A stretch of DNA of 64,000 nt from Microbacterium azadirachtae (GCF_000956505.1 NZ_JYIX01000032.1:124001-188000); one strand, 5' to 3'; positions 24,159 to 33,364 are shown, counted from the stretch's first letter. Translations and numbers: made by a program. Notes: generated from the sequence alone by a model not told the origin.

Positions 24159-25397
24159 TCAGGTGCGCCGTCGGGCGCGGAGGACGAGCGCGATCAGCGA
24201 AAGCACGATGACCACGACCCCGTAGCCGAGGCAGACCGTCCCGAGTCCCAGCGGAGCGACCAGCACCCCGGCGATGACGGCGGGCACGCCGAAGGCGAGA
24301 TACGCGAGCACGTACAGCACGGCGAAGGCATCCGCGCGCTGGGTCGCGGGGATCCGCGGCGCGAGGGATCCGACCACGCCGAAGAACGCCGTGCCGAACC
24401 CCATGCCCGTGACGGACGCGGCGATCAGGTACGCGGGCAGCGAGCCGATCGCGAGCGCGAGCAGCGAGAGCCCGGTGCCCGCGGCGAGTGCGGCGGTGCC
24501 GAAGATCACGATCGTGCGGGCCGTGCGGCGCCGGATCGCGAACGCGGTGACGGCGCCGACTCCGGCCAGCAGAGCGACGGCGAGGCCCTGCCAGAGGTGC
24601 GCGGTGCCGCCCAGCTCGCCGTGGACGATCGTCGCACCGAGGGAGAGGAACAGCCCGCCGGTCGCCCAGCCGGCGATGACCGCCGGCGCTGCGCGCCAGA
24701 ACTCGGCGCGGATGTCCGCCGGCACGGAGAGTCGGAAGCGCAACGATGCCCAAGCGCCGGGCAGGCGCGGCGCGGTCTCTGGCGTGAGCACCACCAGTGC
24801 GGCCAGCACGAGGTACACCACGGCGAGCGGGATGAACACGTCGCCGAGGGCCTCCGATGTCGCATCCAGCGCGAGCGCTGCGATCAGTGCGCCAGAGGCG
24901 AGGCCGATCCCGGGACTCAGCGCGTTCCAGAGCGCCGCCGTCGCGGGGCGCGCCGGCGGCGCGAGGTCGAGGACGGTCGCGGAGAGCGACGCGATGAGCA
25001 GCCCGCTCGCGACGCCCTGCAGGATCCGGGCGAGCACGAGCAGCGTCACGGATCCGGCATTCCCGAACAGCAGCATGCTGGCGGCGAGCAGCACCAGCCC
25101 GGTGGCGATCACCGGGCGCCGCCCGATGTGATCCGAGAGCGACCCGGCCGTGAGCAGGGTGAGAAGCAGAGCGACCGCGTAGACGGCGAACACCGCGGTG
25201 ATCACGATCGCGTCGAACCCGAGGTGCTGCGCGAGCACCGGATAGAACGGCGACGGCGCACTGGCTCCGGCCATCATCAGGATCTGCGCGACGAGCGCGA
25301 GCGCGAATCCGAAGCGGGCGCGCGCGGGCCGCGCGGACGGCAAGGGCAGAGCGCCCGACTCAGGGATCCGCGGCACGGCGATCGGCTGGGTGGTCAT
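24159..25397 (-). CDS. MFS transporter, probable efflux pump
   Basis: This encodes 412 residues with 12 predicted membrane helices. The loop between helices 2 and 3 has GSLSDHIGRRPVI, the major facilitator signature, and the sequence resembles drug/metabolite exporters of the DHA type. ATG 25397 has GAGGAGC upstream. It is divergent from an ArsR-type regulator; a perfect 20-bp palindrome lies 16 nt before its start, so expression is probably induced when the regulator is released. The substrate is unknown. Confidence 0.9.
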   Translation of the reverse strand: MTTQPIAVPRIPESGALPLPSARPARARFGFALALVAQILMMAGASAPSPFYPVLAQHLGFDAIVITAVFAVYAVALLLTLLTAGSLSDHIGRRPVIATGLVLLAASMLLFGNAGSVTLLVLARILQGVASGLLIASLSATVLDLAPPARPATAALWNALSPGIGLASGALIAALALDATSEALGDVFIPLAVVYLVLAALVVLTPETAPRLPGAWASLRFRLSVPADIRAEFWRAAPAVIAGWATGGLFLSLGATIVHGELGGTAHLWQGLAVALLAGVGAVTAFAIRRRTARTIVIFGTAALAAGTGLSLLALAIGSLPAYLIAASVTGMGFGTAFFGVVGSLAPRIPATQRADAFAVLYVLAYLAFGVPAVIAGVLVAPLGLGTVCLGYGVVVIVLSLIALVLRARRRT

Positions 25398-25412
25398 CGA
25401 CTGCTCCTCATC

Positions 25413-25432
25413 CGTTCGAGAATTCTCGAACG
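25413..25432. promoter_or_regulatory. Perfect 20-bp palindrome, candidate ArsR-type operator
   Basis: CGTTCGAGAATTCTCGAACG reads the same on both strands. It sits between the divergent MFS and winged-helix genes, 16 nt from the MFS start. A related half-site, TTATCGAAC, lies at 25471-25479 next to the regulator's own start. Confidence 0.75.
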
Positions 25433-25468
25433 TTGTGCAGACTACTCGCCCTGCGCGGAAGGTACAAG

Positions 25469-25474
25469 TATTAT
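25469..25474 (+). promoter_or_regulatory. -10 hexamer TATTAT, predicted leaderless start
   Basis: TATTAT ends 6 nt before the ATG at 25481, with no ribosome-binding site between. A partial copy of the regulator palindrome overlaps it, which suggests autoregulation. Confidence 0.6.
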
Positions 25475-25480
25475 CGAACC

Positions 25481-25801
25481 ATGCCTGGCGCCGCAGACCT
25501 CCCGCATCCGGAACGCTCCGAGATCGAGCTCACGGCGGTGCTCTTCGCGCTGAGCGATCCGGAACGCCTGTCCATCGCGCGCCAGCTGGTCGACGGTCCG
25601 CTTGACATGGCCTCGTGCCATGCGACGGATCCGAATCTGCCGAAGTCCACCAAGTCGCACTTCATGAAGGTGCTGCGCGAGGCGGGCGTGATCCGCAACG
25701 ACCCCAACGGCCGCCGCCGCCTCCTCACCCTGCGCCGGGAAGACCTCGACACGAAGTTCCCCGGTCTGCTCGAGGCTGTGCTGGGTTCGCCGGAGGTCTG
25801 A
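25481..25801 (+). CDS. ArsR-like winged-helix regulator of the MFS gene
   Basis: This encodes 106 residues from ATG 25481. The winged helix is ELTAVLFALSDPERLSIARQL, then STKSHFMKVLREAGVIRND and GRRRLLTLRREDLDTKFPG, which fits ArsR/HTH_20 helix-turn-helix repressors. No metal-binding CxC pair is seen: the single Cys (MASCHATDPN) is not in the usual metal motif, so the signal is probably an organic compound or redox. It is divergent from the MFS gene and most likely represses it. Confidence 0.87.
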   Translation: MPGAADLPHPERSEIELTAVLFALSDPERLSIARQLVDGPLDMASCHATDPNLPKSTKSHFMKVLREAGVIRNDPNGRRRLLTLRREDLDTKFPGLLEAVLGSPEV

Positions 25802-25850
25802 TCCCGAACCGGCGTCACGGAGCGGCCGGGCCCAGCGGCGGACCTTCTTG

Positions 25851-27209
25851 TCAGGGGCCTTTCGCCGATGGCGACGATGTTGCCTCTCGGCCCGGTGGCG
25901 AGAGCTCCAGCGCCGGGTAGGCGACGGCGAAGGCGGCTTGGAGACCGCCGGCGAGCGCCGCGGCACCGTGCCCGCCGTGAGGGATCTCGCGAAGCTGCGC
26001 GTCCATGCCGGCCGCTTGGGCTGCTGCCGCGAACTTCTGGGCGACGAGCAGGAAGCGCGGATCGTCCTTGGCGGCGGTGAAGACGGCTGTCGTTCCCGTG
26101 TAGCTGTGTTGTGCCAGGAGCGTGAGCGGCTTCGCCTGCTCGTACTTCCTGGCATCGCCATCGAAGAGGCGTTGGAGCGCGTCCGCAGGGCTGGAGGCGC
26201 CGGGGAACTCCTCTCCGGAGACGCTGATCACCGTTCCGAACATCTCCGGGTGTTCGGCCCCGAGCGAGATCGCGCACTGACCGCCGTTGGAATATCCGGC
26301 GATGGTCCAGAGGCGGGGGTCGGGCGATGCGTTGAGGTTCGTGCGCATCCAGGGGATCACGTCTTGTGTGAGGTAGGTGCGAGCCTTTCCGATGCGCGAA
26401 TCCACGCACCCGGTGTCTTTCACCTCGGCCCCTACCTGATCCGCGACCAGAACGATCGGGGCGAGGCCGTGGTTGGCTGCTGCGTACCTGTCCAGGACCT
26501 GCGAGATGGGCAGAGGGTCGGGGTTGCCGGGATGCCCCATGAGCATGAGCACGACGGGAAGGCGGGGAGGCGTCGCCGTCAGTGCGGCGGGAGGAAGGTA
26601 GAGGCCCGCGCTGCGGGCGCTGAATCCGCTGCTGGTGTTCGGAATGGACACCGTTCCCGTGCGGCCCTGAGCGGGCATATCGGCAGGGGGCACCCAGGTC
26701 TCCCAGAGGGGCTGGGCGGGGGCGCCCGGGTTCTGCGTGCTTGCAGAAGCGGCAGGCAGCCGGAGCGGCTTCTCCACGACGATGTTGAGCAGGTCGCCGA
26801 TGCTCTGATTCAGGCCGAAGCCCGCGTTGATGCCGAGCGTGCCGACGGCCGCGGAGGAGAGGACGGCGATCACGGCGACACTGCGCCGGAGAGCCCCACG
26901 GCGGAACAGCGATGCCACTCCGACAGCGACGGCGGCGAGCGCCCCGGCGAGCCAGAGGTAGGTGGGGGTTCCCAGACTCCCTCCGAAGAGATCGAGCCAC
27001 CGGACGCAGACCAGCCAGAGGGCGACCGCGGCGACGGCACCGGCGGTCATCGCCAACGCTGCGGTGAGGATCCAGCGTTTCGTCACCCCCCAGAGGAGGA
27101 GCGCGGCGACGCTGCCCCCGGCGATCACGTACACGACCACGGGAACCACGCCGTCGATGATCTGGACGTGCAGGAACCCGAGCCAGAGCGCGGAGAAGAA
27201 GTCGGTCAC
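25851..27209 (-). CDS. Membrane-anchored alpha/beta-hydrolase esterase
   Basis: The start is GTG 27209 (TDFFSALWLGFLHVQ). Four membrane helices (about residues 2-35, 45-70, 82-102 and 110-130) are followed by an extracellular alpha/beta hydrolase of the esterase-D/mycolyltransferase-like type. The nucleophile is Ser307 in GYSNGGQ; a late His in PHGGHGAAAL completes a likely triad. Its substrate, perhaps a cell-envelope ester, is unknown. The region upstream holds an 11-bp-stem palindrome and a divergent membrane-protein gene. Confidence 0.85.
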   Translation of the reverse strand: MTDFFSALWLGFLHVQIIDGVVPVVVYVIAGGSVAALLLWGVTKRWILTAALAMTAGAVAAVALWLVCVRWLDLFGGSLGTPTYLWLAGALAAVAVGVASLFRRGALRRSVAVIAVLSSAAVGTLGINAGFGLNQSIGDLLNIVVEKPLRLPAASASTQNPGAPAQPLWETWVPPADMPAQGRTGTVSIPNTSSGFSARSAGLYLPPAALTATPPRLPVVLMLMGHPGNPDPLPISQVLDRYAAANHGLAPIVLVADQVGAEVKDTGCVDSRIGKARTYLTQDVIPWMRTNLNASPDPRLWTIAGYSNGGQCAISLGAEHPEMFGTVISVSGEEFPGASSPADALQRLFDGDARKYEQAKPLTLLAQHSYTGTTAVFTAAKDDPRFLLVAQKFAAAAQAAGMDAQLREIPHGGHGAAALAGGLQAAFAVAYPALELSPPGREATSSPSAKGP

Positions 27210-27265
27210 GTTCCGATCCTCGCGGGGCGGGATGCCGAAGGCATCCGGAGACCCTCTGCTTCTTC

Positions 27266-27301
27266 CCCCTGACCGGCGGTGCCTCCACCCCCGGTCAGGG
27301 G
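27266..27301. promoter_or_regulatory. 11-bp inverted repeat between divergent genes
   Basis: CCCCTGACCGG (27266-27276) and CCGGTCAGGGG (27291-27301) are perfect inverses with a 14-nt centre. It lies between two divergent start codons, so a simple terminator role is odd; an operator or a cruciform is possible. Confidence 0.5.
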
Positions 27302-27372
27302 ATCCGGCCGTCGAGTGCGCCAGAAACGATGGAAGAGCAGAACGCCGACCACGACGCGCATCCGGGAACTCA

Positions 27373-28755
27373 ATGACAAGCCACGGCGAGAGCACGATGA
27401 CCGCAATGGCGGCGATCCGTGACGAGCAGGGTCTTGGCCGCCGTATCAGCGTGCCGCCCCGCGGTGCCATCGTGATCGCGATGGCGGCCGTGATCGCCGT
27501 GGCGGGCGCCGCGGCCGCCTGGTTGCGGCTGCCGGGGACCGCCCGCGACACCCTCTGGGCCGAGGACGGACGGGACTTCCTTCAGGGTGCGATCGACTCG
27601 GGGTTCGACGAGGTGTTCGTGCCCTATGGCGGCTATCTGCATGTGATCCCGCGGCTCATCGCGGGACTCGCTGCCGCTCTGCCGGTCGAGTCCATGGCGG
27701 TCGCCATGACGGCGGGCAGTTGTCTGGTCGCCGGGGTCTGCACGGCGGTGGTGTGGCTGTGCGCACGCCAGATCCTCCTTCCGGTCCATGCCGCCGTCGT
27801 CGCCGCCTTGACCGTCCTGGCCCCACTGGCGGCGCGCGAGGTGCTGGGCAACACCGCCAACCTGCACACGCTGATGATGTGGACTCTCCTGTGGCTGCTG
27901 CTGGTCACGCCGCGCCGTCGAGGCGTTGCCGTCGTCGTGGCGGTCGTGGTCGCGTTCGCCGCGCTGACCGAGATCCAGGCGGTGCTGCTGATCCCCGTCG
28001 CACTGTGGCGGGTCCGCGATCCGATGCGTCGCATCGTCCTCGCCGGCCTGCTCACCGGACTCGCCGCGCAGGTGGCGGCTTCGCTGCTGAGCCCGCGCAG
28101 GCAGACGGCCTTCGGCCACGTCGAGCCTCTGTCGTACGTCAAGGGGTTCGTCGCGAACGCGGTCCTGCCCCTCGCTCTTCCGCAGCAGGCGATCGGGCCG
28201 GCGCTGGCCGGGCACGGTCTCGCCATCGTGGTCGGCGCCGCGGCGGCGACCCTCCTTCTTCTCGGCCTGCTGCTGCGTTCGTCGTCGCGGTCGCATCGGA
28301 TCCTCGTCGCCGTGCTTCTGGCAGGAGCCGTCGTCATCTACTGCGGCAGCGTCTACGCCAACCCCGAGGACTACTACGACTACGCGCGCCATACGACGGA
28401 ACAACTGCGTTCGATCTGGCTTCCGCGGTACGGCGTGCTTCCGTCCATGCTCATCGCCTCAGCGATCGTCGTCGCGGCAGACGGCGTCGCGAGGGCGCGA
28501 CGACCGGGTTCGACAGGAGCGGTCCGCCGGCGGGCACTGCTCTCCCGGCTCGCGGTTGCAGGAGTTGTCGCCTCCATGGTGCTTCATTTCGGGCCGTGGG
28601 ACACGCGGCGATCTCAGGGGCCGGCGTGGACCCCGCAGGTCGCGGCCGCTCGGCAACTCTGCGAACAGGATCCTGGCCGGGGCGACGTCACCCTGGAGCA
28701 GACTCTCGGCTGGGAGGTCAGGGTGCCCTGCGATCGGCTCGGCGGCGGCTCGTAG
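27373..28755 (+). CDS. GT-C-like polytopic membrane protein
   Basis: This encodes 460 residues from ATG 27373 (MTSHGESTMT); a second ATG at 27397 is equally possible. About 10 membrane helices are seen. The loop after helix 1 contains LWAEDGRDFLQGAIDSGF, an acidic pattern in the position of the catalytic Asp of GT-C glycosyltransferases that use lipid-linked sugars, followed by VPYGGYLHVIPR. A short extracellular tail has CEQDPGRGDVTLEQTLGW. It converges with DUF2076. Sugar and acceptor are unknown; the GT-C call is by layout only. Confidence 0.6.
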   Translation: MTSHGESTMTAMAAIRDEQGLGRRISVPPRGAIVIAMAAVIAVAGAAAAWLRLPGTARDTLWAEDGRDFLQGAIDSGFDEVFVPYGGYLHVIPRLIAGLAAALPVESMAVAMTAGSCLVAGVCTAVVWLCARQILLPVHAAVVAALTVLAPLAAREVLGNTANLHTLMMWTLLWLLLVTPRRRGVAVVVAVVVAFAALTEIQAVLLIPVALWRVRDPMRRIVLAGLLTGLAAQVAASLLSPRRQTAFGHVEPLSYVKGFVANAVLPLALPQQAIGPALAGHGLAIVVGAAAATLLLLGLLLRSSSRSHRILVAVLLAGAVVIYCGSVYANPEDYYDYARHTTEQLRSIWLPRYGVLPSMLIASAIVVAADGVARARRPGSTGAVRRRALLSRLAVAGVVASMVLHFGPWDTRRSQGPAWTPQVAAARQLCEQDPGRGDVTLEQTLGWEVRVPCDRLGGGS

Positions 28756-28769
28756 CCGATCGCTGCACC

Positions 28770-28801
28770 GCGCGCCGGGCGTCCTCTTCATCCCGGCGCG
28801 C
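28770..28801. terminator. Shared bidirectional terminator hairpin
   Basis: GCGCGCCGGG (28770-28779) and CCCGGCGCGC (28792-28801) form a perfect 10-bp stem with a 12-nt loop, between the converging GT-C-like and DUF2076 genes. Confidence 0.65.
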
Positions 28802-28836
28802 GTCGGCCCGTTCATCGTGCTCAGGGCACCGCCGGA

Positions 28837-29334
28837 TCAGAACGACTCCCAGCCGTCGTCGTCCCAGTCGGAGTCGTCGTCGTCTTCCGCGTGATTCTGG
28901 TCGTGCGGCGCGGACATGAGGCCGGAGATCCCCTGCGCGAGCAGTACGCCGCCTGCCACACCGGCCGCTCCTGCCGCCGCCGTCTTGAGGAAGCTGCCTC
29001 CCCCGGAGCCGCCCTCTGCAGGACCGGTCTGTCGACGCGAACCGAACAGTCCGCCCCATCGCCCGCGCCGTTCTTCGGTCTCGGCGGGGCCGGGAGGTGC
29101 GACCGCGGCCGAGGCCGCGTACGGGCCGCCGGCATCGGGGGCGGGCTGAGCCTGCTGGGCGGCGAGCGCTTCCTTCTGCAGCAGCACGGTCTGCACGAGG
29201 AAGTAGAGCGCATCGGGCTGGGAGCCGATCAGCTGGGAGATCAGCTGCGCGGCTTCGGCATCCTTCTGAATGGGGGCGGCGTTGCGCACGGAGTCCGCCA
29301 GATCGATGATCAGGCGCGCATCGGAGGTCTGCAT
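28837..29334 (-). CDS. DUF2076-family protein
   Basis: This encodes 165 residues. The N-terminus (SDARLIIDLADSVRNAAPIQKDAEAAQLISQLIGSQPDALYFLVQTVLLQKEAL) is the DUF2076 helical domain. Then follow a Pro/Ala-rich linker, a Gly-rich stretch with one hydrophobic helix (FLKTAAAGAAGVAGGVLLAQGISG) and a very acidic DDDDSDWDDDGW tail. DUF2076 proteins have been called periplasmic ligand-binding sensors, but no signal peptide is present here. Start ATG 29334 has GAAGGGAA upstream. Function unknown. Confidence 0.82.
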   Translation of the reverse strand: MQTSDARLIIDLADSVRNAAPIQKDAEAAQLISQLIGSQPDALYFLVQTVLLQKEALAAQQAQPAPDAGGPYAASAAVAPPGPAETEERRGRWGGLFGSRRQTGPAEGGSGGGSFLKTAAAGAAGVAGGVLLAQGISGLMSAPHDQNHAEDDDDSDWDDDGWESF

Positions 29335-29460
29335 GGGGATTCCCTTCTCACGGTGATGGATCGTTCATCGACGTCGATCAGTGTCGACATACCCATGCTG
29401 TTCATGTCGGAGAGAAAGCAGATCCGCCGTGTGGCGGGAAGGGGGCTCCCGATCGGTGGG

Positions 29461-30576
29461 TCAGCCGGGGCGGCGGGGAAGGGTGAGTTGCACACCGAAC
29501 CCGTCTCCGCTGGGGCCCGCGACGAGGGTTCCGCCGAGCAGTTCGGCGCGCTCCCTGATGCCCAGGAGGCCCAGCTGCGCGCTCGGGAGAGTCAACGGCG
29601 GCTCGGAGGCGCGGCTGTTCTTGATGATGACGCCGCAGGACTTGTCGTCCGACCACAGCTTCACGCGGATCGCGGATCCGGGCGCGTGCTTGCGGACATT
29701 CGTCAACGCCTCCTGCACCGTCCGGTACACGGCGCGCTGCGCGGCGGACGGGAGATCGTGCGGAAGCTCTCCCGTCGCGGTGACGGGCAGGCCGCTCGCG
29801 GTGATGAGGTCGGCCAGTTCGGCGATGGTGGGCTGCGGGGCCAACCCGGGGCTGCGTGTGCCGGCGGCCCGCAGCAGCATCACCATGGAGCGCAGCTCGT
29901 CGAGGGTCGTGGCGGCCATCGTGCGGATGGATCGGGCCGCACTGCTCACCTCCGGGTCGGTGGCCGTCACCTGCAGCGCGCCCGCCTGAACCGAGATCAG
30001 ACTCACCTGGTGCGAGACCACATCGTGCATCTCCCTGGCGAGCTGATTGCGCTCCTGCGTGAGGAGACTCTGTGCGTAGAGATCCTGCTCATGCTGCTTC
30101 GTCGCCTCGATCTCCGCGATCCTGGCCCGCAGATCGGACGCGGCCAGCGTCAGTTGTCCGAGCAGGATCGGAGCGGCGGCGGTGGCCAGTTGATAGACGA
30201 AGGTCACGGCTGTCCAGTTCTGATCGGCCGTGAACAGGTTGGTGAGAGGCCAGCCGATGGCCTCGGCGGCAGCGAACAGCGCTCCGCAGATGAAGAGCAG
30301 CCATCGCCGACGGGTGCGGCTCGCGAGCGCGAGCAGAGCGATGATCGGCGCGGCGAGGATGTTCGCGATGAGCGCGGCGGGCAGGGTCAGCGCGAATGCG
30401 ATCAGCGGCCATCGGCGGCGGATCAGCAGTGCGGCGCAGGCGAGAGCACTGGCGCCGATGCTGAGTGCTCCTTGGTCGTAGTAATAGAGGAGGGTATCGG
30501 CGACAGCGATGACGACGGCGAGGAGGTCCGTCACCCAGGGAGGTATGCGCTGCCAGATCGCCAGCAGGCGGTTCAT
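29461..30576 (-). CDS. Two-component sensor histidine kinase (HisKA_3)
   Basis: This encodes 371 residues. Five or so membrane helices lie in residues 15-145 without a sizeable extracytoplasmic sensor, a coiled coil at 147-180, then the HisKA_3 phosphoacceptor LAREMHDVVSHQVSLIS (His184) and an HATPase domain (TVQEALTNVRKHAPG, GLLGIRERAELLGGTL). This is the NarX/DesK-like type that pairs with LuxR-type regulators. The start overlaps the response-regulator stop by 4 nt, so the two form an operon and a cognate pair. The signal is unknown; membrane or envelope state is likely for intramembrane sensors. Confidence 0.93.
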   Translation of the reverse strand: MNRLLAIWQRIPPWVTDLLAVVIAVADTLLYYYDQGALSIGASALACAALLIRRRWPLIAFALTLPAALIANILAAPIIALLALASRTRRRWLLFICGALFAAAEAIGWPLTNLFTADQNWTAVTFVYQLATAAAPILLGQLTLAASDLRARIAEIEATKQHEQDLYAQSLLTQERNQLAREMHDVVSHQVSLISVQAGALQVTATDPEVSSAARSIRTMAATTLDELRSMVMLLRAAGTRSPGLAPQPTIAELADLITASGLPVTATGELPHDLPSAAQRAVYRTVQEALTNVRKHAPGSAIRVKLWSDDKSCGVIIKNSRASEPPLTLPSAQLGLLGIRERAELLGGTLVAGPSGDGFGVQLTLPRRPG

Positions 30577-31235
30577 CGGCCAGGGCGCCGTTCGTCGAGC
30601 ACGCCGGCACGCTGCGCCGCCAGGGCGGCTTGCACCCGGCTCGTGACGCCCAGCTTGGCGAGAATGGCGCTGACGTGGTCCTTGACCGTGCCGGCACCGA
30701 GGTACAGTCGTGCGCCGATATCGGCGTTCGAGAGGCCCTCGGCCACGAGTGTCAGAACCTGGCGTTCACGATCGGTCAGGGTGGATACCCGTTCGGCCTC
30801 CTCATCGAGCGCAGCTCCCAGGCCGGGGTGGGTGTCCAGCAGAGTTCGGGAGGCCCGTCGAGACAGCACGACTCCGCCCGCGGCCAAGGCGCGCACATAC
30901 TGACCGAGCTGTTCGGGTTCGGTGTCTTTCAAGAGGAATCCGGAAGCGCCCGAGCCGAGAGCCGTCATGATGTACTCGTCCGCGTCGAAGGTCGTCAGCA
31001 TCGCGACGGCGGGGCGCTCGGGCAGCGTCGAGATGATGCCCAGCAGGGTCAGCCCGTCGATCTGGGGCATTCTGATGTCGAGCAGGAGCACGTCGGGCTT
31101 CTCGGCCTTGATCACATCGAGCGCTTCGATGCCGGACGCGGTTCCGACGACACGGATGTCGTCGGTGGCGTTCAGGATCATCGTGAAGCCTGTGCGCACC
31201 AGCGCCTCGTCGTCGACGATCACGACACGGATCAT
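30573..31235 (-). CDS. NarL/LuxR-type response regulator
   Basis: This encodes 220 residues. The receiver domain has Asp8-Asp9, the phosphoacceptor Asp53 (LLLDIRMP), a Thr in AMLTTFDADEY and Lys in LLKDTEP. The C-terminal LuxR-type helix-turn-helix is LTDRERQVLTLVAEGLSNADIGARLYLGAGTVKDHVSAIL. ATG 31235 has GGGAGAAGAGGAA upstream. It should be phosphorylated by the kinase directly downstream. The divergent DUF2156 membrane protein across a short intergenic region is a natural target. Confidence 0.95.
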   Translation of the reverse strand: MIRVVIVDDEALVRTGFTMILNATDDIRVVGTASGIEALDVIKAEKPDVLLLDIRMPQIDGLTLLGIISTLPERPAVAMLTTFDADEYIMTALGSGASGFLLKDTEPEQLGQYVRALAAGGVVLSRRASRTLLDTHPGLGAALDEEAERVSTLTDRERQVLTLVAEGLSNADIGARLYLGAGTVKDHVSAILAKLGVTSRVQAALAAQRAGVLDERRPGR

Positions 31236-31282
31236 GGGTTCCTCTTCTCCCTCCAGAGAACGCTAGGGCAAACAAGCACCCG

Positions 31283-33364
31283 ATGTCCGGTCTCCGTCGC
31301 CAGATGGATCAGATCCCCGCCGGTCGACGGATGCGGTTACGCCGATCGGCTGACGGCACGGAGCGGGCGAACCGCTGGACTGGTGGCATGCGCCACGTTC
31401 TGTCCCGTCTCGCCCGCAGTTCTCTGCGGTACCCGCTGTCGCTGGCCCTCGCCGCCGCAGCGCTGGGGGCGGGGGTCGCCAGAGCCACCTGGGCGAGCGA
31501 AGTGGAGCTCCAAGGCGCGCACTTCAGCGTGCTCTCGTGGATCCTTCTCATCGTGTCGGTCGCGACGGCGGAGCGACTGGTGAGCAGTCGATGGGCGTTC
31601 AGCGTCGCCGCCGCCGCGACGGCTGCCGGCGTCGTGGCCGCGTGGGGCGTGCTGTCGGCGGCCGCGGCCCTCGGGGAGCCGATGTCTCAGGAGGCGCTGG
31701 GGTATCAGGTGTGGACGCCGTCCGTGACCAGCGCCGCGCTGCTCGTGGCCGTCTCCAGTCGTCTCAGGCCGGCGCCTCGCCGCACGCTGCGCTGGGTCGT
31801 CGGAACGGGCGTCGTCGCACTGCTGCTCATGTCAGGACACGCATCCGATGTCGCGCGGATCCTCGCCGCGCTCGCCGCGGTGCCGGTGGCGACGATCGGT
31901 CGCCCCGCGGTCCTCGGTACGGACTGGAGGCCCAGCGTGCAGACCCGCTGGCGCAGCGTCCTGGCATCGATCCTGGTGATCGTCGCGAGCGCGCTGGCGC
32001 TGGGTTCCGTCTCCCCGAACGCCACGGGCGTGCTGGCCTGGACCGGCGCTGCCATCGACCCGATCGTCGCTCCGATCGCATCCGTTCTGCTCGTCGTGAG
32101 CGCCGTACTCATCATGCGGGGCCGGATCCTCGGCATCATCTTGGGAGGCACTGCTCTTGCCGCGGTCGCGGCGAACACCGCGATCGAGTGGATCGTGCGC
32201 CCGATGCTCGACGGCGAGATCATCTGGCGAGGGCTCACGGGGGAGGAGGCCGAACTGCTGATCATCGTGCTGCTGTCGGGCGGCCTGCCGACGTCGGCCG
32301 CTCTGCTCCTGGCCCTGGGAGCACGCAAAGTCGTCCGTCGGCCCGCTCCGGTCGCAACGGCCCTGGACCGTCGGCGCTTGCATGCGGCGCTCAAGGCGTC
32401 GGGCGACACGACGTTCGCGCACATGGCCACCTGGGCGGGCAATTCGCTGTGGTTCGGAGTCGACGGCTCAGCGGTCGCCTACCGGGTCCGCGATGGAATC
32501 GCCTTCACGGTCGGGGATCCGATCTCCGATGATCCGCGCCTCGCGCTGCGCTCGTTCGCCGCGTTCTGCGAATCGCGGGGCTGGACGCCGGTGTTCTACA
32601 GCATCCATGACGAGTCGGCGTCGGTGCTGCAGGCGGAAGGGTGGACGCGTATCCCTGTCGGCACGGACGCCGTGATCGACGTGGAGGATTTCACGCTCAG
32701 CGGCCGACGGCGGACCGATCTCCGCACCGCCGTCAACCGAGCCGGTCGCGAACGGGTCTCAGCCGTGTGGACCACGTATGCCGACGCTGCTCCCTCGGTG
32801 CGGGGGCAGGTCGATGCGCTCTGCGCCGGCTGGGCCGACGACAAGCGCCTTCCGGAGATGGGCTTCACCCTCGGCGGGCTCGCAGAGCTGACCGACCCGG
32901 AGGTGCGGTTGATGCTGGCGATCGGAGCGGACGGCCGCGTCCAGGTCGTGACGAGCTGGCTCCCGCTTCATCGAGATGGAGAGCTCGTCGGGTGGACGCT
33001 CGACGTCATGCGTCGCGATCGCGGTGCGATGCCGGGCGCGATGGAGTTCGCGATCGTCTCGACCGTCCAGCAAGCCGCAGCAGACGGACTCAAGACGATC
33101 GGTCTGTCCGGTACCCCGCTGGCCGCGCACGAAGGCCAGCAGGCCGGCTGGCTGTCCCGCCGGATGTCGCGGCTGCTGGAGCCCAGCTACGGCTTCTCGT
33201 CGCTCGAACGGTTCAAGGCCAAGTTCGGCGCCCGGCATGAAGCGCTCTGGATGAGCTATCCGCAGCCGCTCCATCTGCCCAGGATCGGCCCCGCGCTGCT
33301 GCGCACCTACGTGCCCTCTCTCAAGCTGACGCAGGTCGTGCGCGCGCTGCGCGTCCCGTCCTGA
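31283..33364 (+). CDS. DUF2156 phosphatidylglycerol lysyltransferase-like protein
   Basis: The longest frame starts at ATG 31283 (693 residues). A start at ATG 31388 (MRHVLSRLARSSLRY) would leave a more usual promoter gap to the divergent response regulator and fits the first membrane helix better. Seven or eight membrane helices (to about residue 340) precede a cytoplasmic GNAT-like DUF2156 domain with NSLWFGVDGSAVAYRVRDGIAFTVGDPI and the C-terminal GFSSLERFKAKFGARHEALWMSY. These are MprF/LysX-type features: transfer of an amino acid from tRNA to phosphatidylglycerol, which lowers sensitivity to cationic peptides. No LysRS domain is fused. Confidence 0.85.
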   Translation: MSGLRRQMDQIPAGRRMRLRRSADGTERANRWTGGMRHVLSRLARSSLRYPLSLALAAAALGAGVARATWASEVELQGAHFSVLSWILLIVSVATAERLVSSRWAFSVAAAATAAGVVAAWGVLSAAAALGEPMSQEALGYQVWTPSVTSAALLVAVSSRLRPAPRRTLRWVVGTGVVALLLMSGHASDVARILAALAAVPVATIGRPAVLGTDWRPSVQTRWRSVLASILVIVASALALGSVSPNATGVLAWTGAAIDPIVAPIASVLLVVSAVLIMRGRILGIILGGTALAAVAANTAIEWIVRPMLDGEIIWRGLTGEEAELLIIVLLSGGLPTSAALLLALGARKVVRRPAPVATALDRRRLHAALKASGDTTFAHMATWAGNSLWFGVDGSAVAYRVRDGIAFTVGDPISDDPRLALRSFAAFCESRGWTPVFYSIHDESASVLQAEGWTRIPVGTDAVIDVEDFTLSGRRRTDLRTAVNRAGRERVSAVWTTYADAAPSVRGQVDALCAGWADDKRLPEMGFTLGGLAELTDPEVRLMLAIGADGRVQVVTSWLPLHRDGELVGWTLDVMRRDRGAMPGAMEFAIVSTVQQAAADGLKTIGLSGTPLAAHEGQQAGWLSRRMSRLLEPSYGFSSLERFKAKFGARHEALWMSYPQPLHLPRIGPALLRTYVPSLKLTQVVRALRVPS

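Noticed and set aside
27210..27372. Small gene between esterase and GT-C-like gene
   Set aside because: Short frames exist on both strands, but none has a ribosome-binding site or plausible product, and the region is dominated by an inverted repeat.
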